From the NCBI GenBank assembly GCA_027452065.1, contig DAIDHC010000230.1, positions 1-57,518 of the forward strand: a stretch of DNA of 57,518 nucleotides, given 5' to 3'. This document shows positions 1 to 8,264 of this stretch, piece by piece (the first letter of the stretch is position 1; every line of letters starts with the position of its first letter). Source of the stretch: Bryobacterales bacterium. GTDB lineage: Bacteria > Acidobacteriota > Terriglobia > Bryobacterales > Bryobacteraceae. The position numbers were made by a program, and so were the translations under genes. The notes beneath the pieces were generated by a model. That model made no database searches. It had not been told where the DNA came from and was given only the letters and a program-made list of their open reading frames with translations.

Positions 1-1221
1 AACAACTACGACGAGTTCGCAGTTTATGGGTTGGACGGCAAGCGCCTGGTGACGTATAAGGTGGTGTTTACCATGCCGACCGTCGAGTACCCGGGCTATG
101 CTACCGTGACCTCCGTGGACACCGACGTCTACTTCGCCGGGCGGCTGATTGGCCAAGGCGCGGGAACCAGCTTCACCGTCACCCCCACCGACAACATCGC
201 CAGCACCCGCTCCGGCCCCAGCACCGCCAACGGCCTCATCGTCCCCTCCACCTTCTTCCCCTGGGGCGAAGAACAGACTTCCACCACTAACGACCGCGTA
301 AAATTCGCCACGTACCGGCGGGATTCGGAATCGAACCTCGACTACGCCTGGAACCGCTACTACAACAACGCAACCGCAAGGTTCATGAGCCCCGACCTCT
401 ACGCCGGAAGCGCACGGCCCCAAAACCCCCAATCCTGGAACCGCTACGCGTACACTCTCAACGACCCGATCGGCGCGAACGACCCCATGGGCACGGACGA
501 CGCCGCCGATCCCGGCGATCTCACAGACTGCGCCCCCTGGGACCCCGGCTGTGGCCTACTCGGGACCGGGGGAGACGGTGGCAGCGACTGGGGCTTCTGG
601 TGGGGTTTCACGCTATCTGGACTTGTCGTTGCCGACCCCGGAACGGAGGCGGTAGAGACGACGAACCCAACGCCCACGTCGCCGCCTTGCTGGTCAAACG
701 TCCCTAATATCGCGCAAACCCTGGGCGATCTCGCACTGAACGTGGAGGATATTGCGTCGGCGATCACCGGCTGGACGCCAGCCGCCGCCGCCAAGCTCAC
801 CGGAATCCTGGACTCCGATATCGCCGGCGACATGAGCTACATCGCAGATTCCCTCGCGGCAGGCACACCGGGCTCTTCATTCGTTGGCGGGCACTTTAAC
901 TTGATCGTACAACTCACGGACCTTGGCAGCCTGGGAAGCCTCGATCAACCGTTCTTGAACAAGTTTGGAGGCACCGTCGATGGCACCAGGCAGTCAGCGA
1001 TTGACGGCCAGCCGGCAGAGGGAGGCTTCACCCTGCACTCGAAGATCTTTCAACCCGCAGCAACCTCCGGCACCATCGACTTCCACTTCGACCTCTTCAA
1101 CCCCTACTCCAAATTCCCGCTCGGAATCGTGAAGCATCTCTTCGGCGACGTGATAGGCGGCCATCTTGGGAAGCCCTGTCTCGACCCCGCCTGGGCGACC
1201 AGTTCCCGCTTCTCTCAGTAA
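1..1221 (+). CDS. RHS repeat-associated core domain protein, C-terminal part (5' truncated by window)
   Basis: The reading frame is open from the first base, so this is the last 406 residues of a larger protein. Residues 85-90 (FPWGEE) and the block around residues 100-164 (KFATYRR, LDYAWNRYYN, ARFMSPD, NRYAYTLNDP) are the classic end of the RHS core. RHS/YD-repeat proteins are large secreted or surface shells whose variable C-terminal tip is often a toxin. Here a tail of about 240 residues follows, with a glycine/aspartate-rich linker and a final block with FHFDLFNPYS and HLFGDVIGGH. I recognise no catalytic motif in it, so toxin activity is unproven. The gene downstream is an exported protein and does not look like a typical immunity protein. 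Codon use is C-rich on this strand, unlike the genes from 3.3 kb on. Confidence 0.9.
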   Translation, partial: NNYDEFAVYGLDGKRLVTYKVVFTMPTVEYPGYATVTSVDTDVYFAGRLIGQGAGTSFTVTPTDNIASTRSGPSTANGLIVPSTFFPWGEEQTSTTNDRVKFATYRRDSESNLDYAWNRYYNNATARFMSPDLYAGSARPQNPQSWNRYAYTLNDPIGANDPMGTDDAADPGDLTDCAPWDPGCGLLGTGGDGGSDWGFWWGFTLSGLVVADPGTEAVETTNPTPTSPPCWSNVPNIAQTLGDLALNVEDIASAITGWTPAAAAKLTGILDSDIAGDMSYIADSLAAGTPGSSFVGGHFNLIVQLTDLGSLGSLDQPFLNKFGGTVDGTRQSAIDGQPAEGGFTLHSKIFQPAATSGTIDFHFDLFNPYSKFPLGIVKHLFGDVIGGHLGKPCLDPAWATSSRFSQ

Positions 1222-1238
1222 CGGCGTCACCCCAACAC

Positions 1239-2426
1239 ATGCAGCACGCACTGAAACCAACTGGCCACGCTCGCGCCCGACACGCCGTCGCCCTCGTTCT
1301 GGCGGCAACCCTCGTTTACGCTCAGCCGCGCGACGCCTCGCGCGAGCCCGTTTGGAAACTGGATCTCCCCGCCCTCGCGGAATCGTGCAGCGGCGGCCGG
1401 ACGTATGCAGCTCCCGTATTCTCCCTCCGCTTCTCACCATCGACCGACGCCCTCGCCGCCATCGTCGGCACCTGCGTGGGGCAGGAATTGAAATTCGAGC
1501 TCCTGGTTGTGCCCACCGCTGCCTCCTCCTCCCCTCCCCGCCCTCTCAGTCTCGGGACCACGGCCGCACCCCCGTTTCCGAGGAGCATGAGCGCGTCCAC
1601 CCTAGACTGGGCGCCAGAAGGCGGGTGGATCCAGGCCGAGCCTGGCCGCATCACCGACCTTAACTCGCGTACCTCCTGCCGGACCGGCGCTTGGGAAGGC
1701 ATCTTCACCGGCCCGGGGAAATGGCTCGGCGTGTCCGGCGACCCGGCTTGGCCGCCCCGCGACACCGCGCTCGAAACCTTCGGCTATGACTGTCGCCGCC
1801 TGTCCAGCCGGACCGTTCCGGGCAACTGCCGGCCCGTCGACAGCGCTCCGGCACGGAACCTCGTCGAGCTCCGCTGCGTTCCGGTCCCCGGAACTGTCGA
1901 AACCGTTCTCACCGAGGCGACGGACGGCGCCGTCCTTCACCGCTGGAGCATCCGGATCGAGCCCTCGTCCACTCAGCTATCACGCGACGTGCCTCAGGGT
2001 CAATTCGCCAACGCCGGGCAGTGGCTCTGCGGCCTCGCGGGCCCGTCAAAATCCGAACGGGCCCAGTGCTGGTCGATCGACACCGGTCGCCCGGTCGGAA
2101 TCCCCGCCCCGGCCCCTCGCGCCATCGGAATGGTCCCGGCTCGCGACGCGCGCCGGGCCCTGGTACTTCGCACGAAACGCGTCATCTCCTTCTATTCCGA
2201 CACCCTCCTCGAGGACGTCCTCAGCGACATCGTGCTCTGGGACTTCGAATCGGGCAGGGTAATCGCCTCGTGGCCCTCCGGCCTCCAACGCTATCCTCGC
2301 GAGGGCCCGGGCGATCCAAAGTCGGTCCAAGAGCCATTCGCCGCCGCCATCTCGCCCCACGGCGACTTCATCGCCATCGGAGGCGCTGGCGTCATCATCG
2401 TTTACCCCGCGCACGCCGCTCGTTGA
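1239..2426 (+). CDS. Exported protein of unknown function, possibly beta-propeller-like
   Basis: 395 residues. The N-terminus has basic residues followed by a hydrophobic stretch (about residues 17-28, AVALVLAATLVYAQ), a plausible signal peptide ending near AQA/AQP. Scattered segments resemble degenerate WD40/YVTN blades (FSLRFSPSTDALAAI near residue 60, AISPHGDFIAIGGAG near the C-terminus), so a secreted beta-propeller is possible but weakly supported. It starts 17 bases after the RHS gene and may be co-transcribed with it. I do not recognise a named family. The end of the gene runs into a degraded coding region, so the C-terminus may not be original. Confidence 0.7.
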   Translation: MQHALKPTGHARARHAVALVLAATLVYAQPRDASREPVWKLDLPALAESCSGGRTYAAPVFSLRFSPSTDALAAIVGTCVGQELKFELLVVPTAASSSPPRPLSLGTTAAPPFPRSMSASTLDWAPEGGWIQAEPGRITDLNSRTSCRTGAWEGIFTGPGKWLGVSGDPAWPPRDTALETFGYDCRRLSSRTVPGNCRPVDSAPARNLVELRCVPVPGTVETVLTEATDGAVLHRWSIRIEPSSTQLSRDVPQGQFANAGQWLCGLAGPSKSERAQCWSIDTGRPVGIPAPAPRAIGMVPARDARRALVLRTKRVISFYSDTLLEDVLSDIVLWDFESGRVIASWPSGLQRYPREGPGDPKSVQEPFAAAISPHGDFIAIGGAGVIIVYPAHAAR

Positions 2427-2439
2427 AAGGCTCCCGAAC

Positions 2440-2732
2440 TTCGCCTGCTGCCACCCTACTGAGGTCCAAATCAAGCGCCTCGAGATCGAACGCCCGATGC
2501 TGAACAACCTCGGCCAGTCAGTACACCGCCGTCGTCATCGATTTCGATCAGGCCTACACCAACGACAGCAAAGGCCGCACCATTCAGATCTCCCACCCCG
2601 ATGCCTGCCAAAGCACTCTTCATCCCCCAAAACAACGCCCGCTGTCCGGCAGGGAACGAGGGTCCGTTCTTGCTGCCGACGTTGTGGTTTGCCTTCGGAG
2701 TTGTAATGGTGTACCTGCATGGAGGACTGTAG
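2440..2732 (+). pseudogene. Frameshifted remnant of a small membrane-anchored protein
   Basis: Three coding-like stretches follow each other in three different frames: EVQIKRLEIERPML from about 2461 (frame 1), YTAVVIDFDQAY to SHPDAC from about 2522 to 2600 (frame 2), and ALFIPQNNARC to the hydrophobic FLLPTLWFAFGVVMVYLHGG ending with TAG at 2730-2732 (frame 3). Read as one protein with two frameshifts it would be a soluble domain followed by a single membrane segment. The last segment is homologous to the end of the next gene (FLLPTAWFAYIVLMW); 16 bases (cgttcttgctgccgac) are identical, at 2665-2680 and about 2929-2944. The upstream limit is uncertain. Confidence 0.55.
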
Positions 2733-2776
2733 TAAAAAGACGGCCGAGCCGTCAGCCCCGGGGAAAGCCCGCACCT

Positions 2777-2995
2777 ATGCCACCGACCATCGCCCCCGAC
2801 GTCCTCCGGATGTTTTGGCCGGGACTTGTGCCCATCGGAATCTGGCTTTTCGGCGCCGTCATCGCGGCGATTGGGGGCGGAACCCAGAGGCGCAGGTTGT
2901 TCAAAGTCCTACTTTGGACTCTCCCCGCGTTCTTGCTGCCGACAGCGTGGTTTGCTTACATCGTGTTGATGTGGTTTCGCTATGGCGTCCCCTGA
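2777..2995 (+). CDS. Small two-helix membrane protein of unknown function
   Basis: 72 residues from the ATG at 2777. Two hydrophobic segments are visible: roughly residues 17-35 (LVPIGIWLFGAVIAAIGGG) and 45-68 (LLWTLPAFLLPTAWFAYIVLMW), separated by a basic turn (TQRRRLFK). The C-terminal helix matches the end of the frameshifted remnant just upstream, so the two probably come from a duplication. No function can be given. Being intact but next to debris, it may itself be a relic. Confidence 0.5.
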   Translation: MPPTIAPDVLRMFWPGLVPIGIWLFGAVIAAIGGGTQRRRLFKVLLWTLPAFLLPTAWFAYIVLMWFRYGVP

Positions 2996-2997
2996 CG

Positions 2998-3063
2998 CGA
3001 GCCTTTGGCAACCTCACCTCCGTCCGCGAGCCCAACCCCGCCAAAGCCACCAAAGACATCTGA
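2998..3063 (+). pseudogene. RHS/YD-repeat-like scrap
   Basis: In frame 1 this stretch reads RAFGNLTSVREPNPAKATKD and then stops. The pattern GNLTSVREPNP is what a YD repeat of an RHS protein looks like. It is isolated, without flanking repeats, and lies about 1.8 kb downstream of the RHS gene end, consistent with recombination debris from an RHS locus. It is short, so chance resemblance cannot be excluded. Confidence 0.35.
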
Positions 3064-3079
3064 AACCCACCGCCGCTGG

Positions 3080-3250
3080 GGCCGGCCGAACTGTCAGTAT
3101 GCCTCAGCCGGGGACCGCGGACCTCCGATCTGGTTTCTCACCCTCCTGTCCGGCGGCAGGCGCCGCGTCGAACGCATCCCTGCGGAGTGGGTTGACGAGC
3201 CCCGCCACCAAGTGGACGCGAACCGGGCCCTACGGGACGCCAACAAGTAG
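3080..3250 (+). pseudogene. Remnant of a small mobile-element-associated family (DUF6788-like)
   Basis: The frame ending with TAG at 3248-3250 reads GRPNCQYA, GDRGPPIWFLTLLSGGRRR and VERIPAEWVDE, followed by NRALRDANK. A Cys-containing start, a G-P-aromatic block, a basic GGRRR and an 'iPaewv' helix resemble the small proteins often annotated DUF6788 next to transposons. No good start codon or ribosome site is present and no transposase is nearby, so I call it a fragment. Family assignment is from memory of the pattern. Confidence 0.35.
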
Positions 3251-3354
3251 GGAACCGCTGACGAAGGTGGGCGACTTCCGGAGGCGGAATGATGAGGAGG
3301 AGGGGGACGGCGCGGGGGGCGGGAAACGGCGCATGAGACAATAGCGGGTGGTTT

Positions 3355-3960
3355 ATGGTTGCCGACGGCATTTATTATGCGCTGGGGCTGGCGGCGGGTG
3401 GGGCGGTGGTTTCGTATCTCACCTGGCCGGCGGCGGGGGCGCCTTTGTTTCTGCTGGCGGCGTTCTGCCTTTACTTTTTCCGCGATCCGGAGCGGGAGGC
3501 GCCGGCGGGGCGTGTTGCGGTATCGCCGGCCGACGGCAAGGTGGTGGCGATAGCGGCCGAAGGGGCGCAGCGGACGCGGGTGAGCATTTTTCTGAACATC
3601 TTCGACGTGCACGTGAACCGGACGCCCATTGGGGGGCGGATTGCGGCCGTGGAATACCAGAAGGGGAAGTTTCTGGCGGCGAACCGGGAGACGGCAAGCG
3701 TGCAGAACGAGCAGAACGTAGTGACGGTGGAGGGCGAGGATGGAGTGGTTGTGGTGTTCAAACAGATCGCCGGGCTGATTGCGCGGCGCATCGTATTCTG
3801 GAAGAAGGTGGGGGACCGGGTGCGTACGGGGGAGCGCGTGGGACTGATCAAATTCGGCTCCCGGCTGGATGTGGTGCTGGGGCCGGAGTGGGAAATCGCG
3901 GTGAGCCAGGGCGAACGGGTGAAGGCGGGCAGCAGCGTGCTCGCGCGGCGGAAGGACTGA
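3355..3960 (+). CDS. psd: Phosphatidylserine decarboxylase proenzyme
   Basis: 201 residues, the short (archaeal/Sinorhizobium-like) form of the family. It converts phosphatidylserine to phosphatidylethanolamine in the inner membrane and matures by self-cleavage at a Gly-Ser bond that leaves a pyruvoyl group. The cleavage motif is visible near residues 168-171 as F-G-S-R, and the usual blocks [18 protein letters not shown] and NEQN are present. A hydrophobic N-terminus (about residues 7-42) anchors it in the membrane. It opens a tight operon and is followed 4 bases later by the phosphatidylserine synthase gene that makes its substrate. Confidence 0.95.
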   Translation: MVADGIYYALGLAAGGAVVSYLTWPAAGAPLFLLAAFCLYFFRDPEREAPAGRVAVSPADGKVVAIAAEGAQRTRVSIFLNIFDVHVNRTPIGGRIAAVEYQKGKFLAANRETASVQNEQNVVTVEGEDGVVVVFKQIAGLIARRIVFWKKVGDRVRTGERVGLIKFGSRLDVVLGPEWEIAVSQGERVKAGSSVLARRKD

Positions 3961-3964
3961 GGCG

Positions 3965-4867
3965 ATGCCGGGTTTGAACCTAGCGATACCGGATTCGGGG
4001 CCGGAGCCGGGGGCGCGAAAGACGCCGCGGCGGGCGGCCTTCGTGCTGCCGACGCTGTTCACGGCGGGCAACATTTTTCTGGGCTTCCTGGCGATTCTGA
4101 AGACGTTCGACGGAGCGCTGGCGGCGATCGCGGGGAACCTGGGGTCGAATGCGGACTTCGCGGTGGCGGCGAAATCGATCGGGCTGGCGGTGCTGCTGGA
4201 CGGCCTGGACGGGCGGATCGCGCGGATGACGAACACGGTGAGCGACTTCGGGCGGGAGATGGACTCGCTGGCCGATGTGATCACGTTCGGGATTGCGCCG
4301 GCGGTGCTGGCCTATGCGTGGGGAGTGCAGTTTTCCCCGCCCGGGGGATTTCTGCACGACCATCGGGCGGGGTACTTCATGGCGTTCGTGTTTTTGCTGT
4401 GCGGGGCGGCGCGGCTGGCGCGATTTAACGTGCAGACGAATCCGAAGCCGAAGAATCCGGGGCGGCCGAACCGGAAATACTTCGTGGGGCTGCCGATTCC
4501 GGCGGCGGCGGCGGCTGTGGCGGCGGTGGTGTACGCCTGCGACTGCGTGCCGCTGCAATGGTGGGTGTTTTCGGCCGGATGGCTGGCGCTGCTGGGCGGT
4601 CTGTCGTTTCTGATGGTGAGCACGTGGCGGTATCCGAGCTTCAAGGAACTCAACCTGCTGAAGCCGCAATCGCCGCTGATCCTGATTTTGTTGGGGAGCC
4701 TGGTGTACCTGATCTGGAATTTCGGGCAGCCGGTGCTGCTGGTGATGGCGGCGGCTTATGTGGGTTCGGGGATCACGCTGCGGGCGGGAGGATTGATCCG
4801 GCGGCGGATGATGCGGGCGTCGGGGCGCCGGGAGTCCGAGGCGGCGGCGGAGCAACATCTTGGCTAA
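3965..4867 (+). CDS. pssA: CDP-diacylglycerol--serine O-phosphatidyltransferase
   Basis: 300 residues, multi-spanning membrane enzyme joining serine to CDP-diacylglycerol. The CDP-alcohol phosphotransferase signature DG-x2-AR-x8-G-x3-D-x3-D is present: DGLDGRIARM followed by DFGREMDSLADVITFG at about residues 79-108. Later hydrophobic helices fit the family. It lies between psd and an Asd-like gene, overlapping the latter by 8 bases. Pairing of psd and pssA means both steps to phosphatidylethanolamine are encoded together. Confidence 0.95.
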   Translation: MPGLNLAIPDSGPEPGARKTPRRAAFVLPTLFTAGNIFLGFLAILKTFDGALAAIAGNLGSNADFAVAAKSIGLAVLLDGLDGRIARMTNTVSDFGREMDSLADVITFGIAPAVLAYAWGVQFSPPGGFLHDHRAGYFMAFVFLLCGAARLARFNVQTNPKPKNPGRPNRKYFVGLPIPAAAAAVAAVVYACDCVPLQWWVFSAGWLALLGGLSFLMVSTWRYPSFKELNLLKPQSPLILILLGSLVYLIWNFGQPVLLVMAAAYVGSGITLRAGGLIRRRMMRASGRRESEAAAEQHLG

Positions 4868-5879
4868 GGCGAAAGCCGGCGGGCTGGCCATCGTGGGCGG
4901 CGACACGCTGCTGGGACGAGAAGTGCGCGAGGTGCTGTCGCATTCGGGGCTGGGCGTGCAGCCGAGGCTGATTGCCGGGGGCGAGGAAGAGGGGCGGGCG
5001 GTTTCGGCCGAGATCGGGGCGGTTGGGGAGCCGGAGGTGACGATTCTCGAGTCGCTCGAAGGGGCGGCGCTGGCTCAGGCGAGCGTGGTGGTGCTGGCGG
5101 GGACGGCGGCCTCGTCCTGGAAAGCGGTGACTCTGGCTGGAGAGCGCGGGCCGCGATTTGTCGACGCAACCGGAGCGCTGGGGGAGCGGGCGGGCGCGGC
5201 GCTGCGGGCGCCGGCGGTGGAGGCTCCGGAGAAAAAAGTGAAGGCGAGAGTGCACGTGATTGCCCATCCGGCGGCGGTGGCGCTGGCATTGTTTTTCCGG
5301 AACCTGCACAGGATCGAGCCGTTGCGGTCGGCGGTGGTGACGGTGTTCGAGCCGGCGAGCGAGCGGGGGCAGCGGGGGCTGGACGAGCTGCACCAGCAGA
5401 CGGTGCGGCTGCTGTCGTTTCAGAGCCTGCCGAAAGATATTTACGACGCGCAGATCGGTTTCAACATGCTGAGCGCGTATGGCGAGGACGCTCCGCTGGC
5501 GCTGGCGGCGGTGGAGCAGCGGATGGCGCGCGACCTGGAGGCGCTGGCGGGAGGCGAGGGCGGAGTGCCGGCGCCGTCGCTGCGGCTGATCCAGGCGCCG
5601 GTGTTTCACGGCTACAGCATGTCGGTGTGGGCGGAGTTCGAGAAGGCGCCGGACCTGGAGCGCTGCCTCCGGGAGTTGGAAGGGCCGGGGATCGAGATCC
5701 GCGGGGAGGGCCATGAGCCGCCGACCAACGTGGGAGCGGCGGGGCAGAGCGGGATCACGGTGGGATCGGTGGCGGCCGACGCCCGGCAGGGGAGGGCGGC
5801 GTGGTTCTGGGTGGTGGCTGACAACCTCCGCATTACGGCCGAGGGCGTGCGGGAGGTGGTGCGTGAGATGGTGGCCTGA
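4860..5879 (+). CDS. Asd/ArgC-like dehydrogenase-fold protein lacking the catalytic Cys
   Basis: 339 residues from a TTG start overlapping pssA. The order of blocks follows aspartate-semialdehyde dehydrogenase: an N-terminal nucleotide-binding start (IVGGDTLLGREV, residues 11-22), an active-site loop and a dimerisation domain ending NVGAAGQSGITVGSV. In true Asd the loop reads N-P-x-C; here it is H-P-A-A at residues 136-139, so the nucleophilic Cys is Ala. The His of the usual GHSES motif is Tyr here (GYSMS, near residue 247). I therefore expect no semialdehyde dehydrogenase activity. Its place in a phospholipid/LPS operon suggests a structural or regulatory role, which is inference. Confidence 0.8.
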   Translation: MAKAKAGGLAIVGGDTLLGREVREVLSHSGLGVQPRLIAGGEEEGRAVSAEIGAVGEPEVTILESLEGAALAQASVVVLAGTAASSWKAVTLAGERGPRFVDATGALGERAGAALRAPAVEAPEKKVKARVHVIAHPAAVALALFFRNLHRIEPLRSAVVTVFEPASERGQRGLDELHQQTVRLLSFQSLPKDIYDAQIGFNMLSAYGEDAPLALAAVEQRMARDLEALAGGEGGVPAPSLRLIQAPVFHGYSMSVWAEFEKAPDLERCLRELEGPGIEIRGEGHEPPTNVGAAGQSGITVGSVAADARQGRAAWFWVVADNLRITAEGVREVVREMVA

Positions 5880-6396
5880 TGCCGCGCGGACGGCGGCGCT
5901 GGCGGTGCTGTGCGGTGTTGCCTCGGGCTGCGGCTATCACGTTTCCGGGAAAGCCACCGAGATCCCGAAGAACCTGCAGACCATCGCCATTCCGGCATTC
6001 AAGAACCTGACGGTACGCTACAACCTGACTGACGCGCTGCCGGAGGCGATGGCGCGGGAGTTCATTGCGCGGACGAAATACAAAGTGATACCGGACGAGA
6101 AGCAGGCCGATATGGTGCTGAAGGGCGCGGTGGTGCGCTACGTCTCTTTTCCGGTGATCAGCGATCAGGCGACGGGGCGGGCGGTGACGATTCAGATGAA
6201 TGTCACGCTGCAGGTGAGCCTGATCCGGCGGAAGACGAACGATATTTTATGGACGCGGCCGAGCTTCGACTACCGGCAGCGGTACCAGATCAGCGTCGAT
6301 CAGACGGCATATTTCGAGGAAAGCAACGTGGGGCTGCGGCGGCTGAGCCAGGACGTGGCGCGCGACGTGGTGAGCGCAATACTGGAAAACTTCTGA
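5863..6396 (+). CDS. lptE: LPS-assembly lipoprotein LptE
   Basis: About 177 residues from a GTG at 5863; outer-membrane lipoprotein that plugs the LptD barrel and helps insert LPS. A basic/hydrophobic leader ends in the lipobox V-A-S-G-C with the lipidated Cys at about residue 23, followed by GYHVSGK, IPAFKNLT and the acidic/basic FDYRQRYQ block typical of the family. The start is uncertain: an ATG at 5879 overlaps the upstream stop (TGATG) but is in another frame, so the GTG, overlapping the Asd-like gene by 17 bases, is my best choice. LpxB at 10.9 kb supports LPS synthesis here. Confidence 0.85.
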   Translation: MRWWPDAARTAALAVLCGVASGCGYHVSGKATEIPKNLQTIAIPAFKNLTVRYNLTDALPEAMAREFIARTKYKVIPDEKQADMVLKGAVVRYVSFPVISDQATGRAVTIQMNVTLQVSLIRRKTNDILWTRPSFDYRQRYQISVDQTAYFEESNVGLRRLSQDVARDVVSAILENF

Positions 6397-6421
6397 TGAC
6401 GGCGGGCGGAGGGCGGACGCG

Positions 6422-7480
6422 GTGACGGCGGAGCAGTTTCTGCGCGAGCTGGGGCGGAGCGGGCCGGCGGCGGCGTATCTTTTCGTGGGCCCGGAGGCGT
6501 ATCAGCGGCGGCGGTGCCGGCAGGCGCTGATGGAGGCGGCGCTGCCGGAAGAAGAACGGGAGAGCGGGCTGACCAGGCACGATCTGGAAGAGACGACGCT
6601 GAACGCGGTGCTGGACGACGCGCGGTCGTTCTCGCTGTTTTCGTCGCGGCGTCTGTTGTGGGTGGCGGGCGCGGAGGCGGCGCTGCCGCGGAGGCTGGGC
6701 GGGGAAGATGAGCCGGGGACGGCGGCGCTGGCTGATTATTTGAAGGCACCGTCGCCGGGGGTGACGGTGGTGTTCGACACGGCGCGCTACGGCATGGAGG
6801 GGGACGACAAGGCGAAGCTGGAGCGGGTGAGGAAGTTCTACGCGGCGATTCCGGCGGTTGTGGAGTTCGCGCCGCTGGGGCCGGAGGAGGCGCGGGCGCT
6901 GGTGCGGGAGCTGGCGCGGCTGCGGAAGCTGGAGATCGGGACGGCGGAGCTTGGGCTGCTGGTGGAGACGCTGGGCGGAGACGCGGGGCGGATTGCGGCC
7001 GAGATCGAGAAGCTGAGCCTGTTTGCGGGGCCGGGCGGGCGGGTGACACGCGAGGACATTGCGGCGCTGGTGCCGGACGCGCGGGCGGCGACGTTGTTCG
7101 CTCTGGTGGCGGCGCTGGGGCGGGGGGACAGGGAGAGGGCGCTGACGGCGCTGGATGTTTTACTGCGCGAGGGCGAGTACATGCCGCTGGCGCTGGCGTT
7201 TCTGGGGACCCAGTTCCGGCTGGCGCTGGCGGCGCAGGAGGCGGGGCTGCGGTCGGCGCAGCAGATTCAGGCGCACTTCACCAAGCTGGGGATTCGAATC
7301 TGGAGGGATCGGGCCGAGCAGGTGGCGCAGACGGTGAATGCGTTTCCGAGGGAGCGCCTGGAGGGGGCGATCCGGCTGGTGTTTGGGGCCGACCGGGCGC
7401 TGCGCGACGCGCGGCCGGACGACCGCGTGGTGCTGGAGCAGTTCGTTTTCCGGTTGACGGCGGCGGGCTCGGGGACTTAG
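6422..7480 (+). CDS. holA: DNA polymerase III subunit delta
   Basis: 352 residues from GTG. HolA is the wrench subunit of the clamp loader that opens the beta clamp. The N-terminus ([24 protein letters not shown]), the block LLWVAGAE, the middle domain with [19 protein letters not shown] and the C-terminal collar domain with [19 protein letters not shown] are typical, and the length is normal. lptE-holA-rpsT neighbourhood is a widespread arrangement. It ends tail to tail with rpsT, overlapping by 4 bases. Confidence 0.95.
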   Translation: MTAEQFLRELGRSGPAAAYLFVGPEAYQRRRCRQALMEAALPEEERESGLTRHDLEETTLNAVLDDARSFSLFSSRRLLWVAGAEAALPRRLGGEDEPGTAALADYLKAPSPGVTVVFDTARYGMEGDDKAKLERVRKFYAAIPAVVEFAPLGPEEARALVRELARLRKLEIGTAELGLLVETLGGDAGRIAAEIEKLSLFAGPGGRVTREDIAALVPDARAATLFALVAALGRGDRERALTALDVLLREGEYMPLALAFLGTQFRLALAAQEAGLRSAQQIQAHFTKLGIRIWRDRAEQVAQTVNAFPRERLEGAIRLVFGADRALRDARPDDRVVLEQFVFRLTAAGSGT

Positions 7481-7746
7481 GCCGCGGCGAGAGACTTCAC
7501 GCGCAGGGCGATGCGGCTCTTGTACCGCGCGGCGGTGTTCTTCTTGATGATGCCCCACTTGGCGGAGCGGTCGATGAGGGAGAACGTCTTGGGGAGCAGC
7601 GACTGGGCGCCGTTGAGGTCTTTGTGCTCGAGCACTTGCCGCATGGCGCGGACCTGGGTGCGGAGGCGGGACTTGCGAACGCGGTTGACCGCTTCGCGCC
7701 GGGCCTCGACGCGTACCCGTTTGAGGGAGGAGATCGTGTTTGCCAT
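7477..7746 (-). CDS. rpsT: 30S ribosomal protein S20
   Basis: 89 residues, normal size for S20, a basic three-helix protein that binds 16S rRNA. The start [20 protein letters not shown] and the middle LEHKDL-x-GAQ-x-LLPK are typical, as is the [19 protein letters not shown] block. The ATG at 7746 is chosen by family alignment; an in-frame upstream extension has no homology. It is convergent with holA, sharing 4 bases. Confidence 0.97.
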   Translation of the reverse strand: MANTISSLKRVRVEARREAVNRVRKSRLRTQVRAMRQVLEHKDLNGAQSLLPKTFSLIDRSAKWGIIKKNTAARYKSRIALRVKSLAAA

Positions 7747-7856
7747 CAGTAGACTGAATTCCTTACGCGGAGATACGTTTCTCAGGATAGCACAAGAGGG
7801 TACGTGGATTGGAGGCCGGGGAGGGCACGAGGGAGGCTGAACGCCTACAATGAGCC

Positions 7857-8264
7857 ATGGCCTCGGATTCGGCAATTCCCGGGTGTCCGGCGCCGGCTCG
7901 ATGGGGCCGGGCGGGGCTGCGGTGGATCGCGGTGCTGGCGCTGGGCGTGGTGCTGGCGGCGGCGGGAGGGCCGGGATTCCGGAGCCGGGCGCTGCTCGAT
8001 GAGCATTACCGCAAGCACGGGGGCGAATTCGGCTCGATCAGCGAGAAGCAGTACCTGAGCCTGGCGCAGGGGTTGCGGGACGCGCCGGTGGGCGGGCCGA
8101 TATTGGAGGCGCCGCGGGCGGGAGGCGTTTTCACGCGATTTGACCGTGATCATGGATACTTCGGGGCGTATAACGCGGACCGGACGATCCGAACTTTCTT
8201 CATTCCGAACGACGGCGAGCGGTATTTCCGGCGGCAGGCGCGGCGGGGAGGGATGGAGGAATGA
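7857..8264 (+). CDS. Membrane-anchored protein with a possible BECR/barnase-type RNase domain
   Basis: 135 residues. One hydrophobic segment at about residues 20-38 ([19 protein letters not shown]) is a signal peptide or anchor. The rest (residues 44-135) has a helix with [12 protein letters not shown], then [13 protein letters not shown], and a beta-rich end with [22 protein letters not shown] and YFRRQARR. A helix with HxxKHG followed by strands with aromatic, Arg and Thr-Phe-x-P positions resembles the barnase/EndoU/colicin D-like (BECR) RNase toxins of polymorphic toxin systems. The match is by pattern only. The gene overlaps its downstream partner by 4 bases (ATGA), a toxin/immunity-like arrangement. 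Confidence 0.65.
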   Translation: MASDSAIPGCPAPARWGRAGLRWIAVLALGVVLAAAGGPGFRSRALLDEHYRKHGGEFGSISEKQYLSLAQGLRDAPVGGPILEAPRAGGVFTRFDRDHGYFGAYNADRTIRTFFIPNDGERYFRRQARRGGMEE

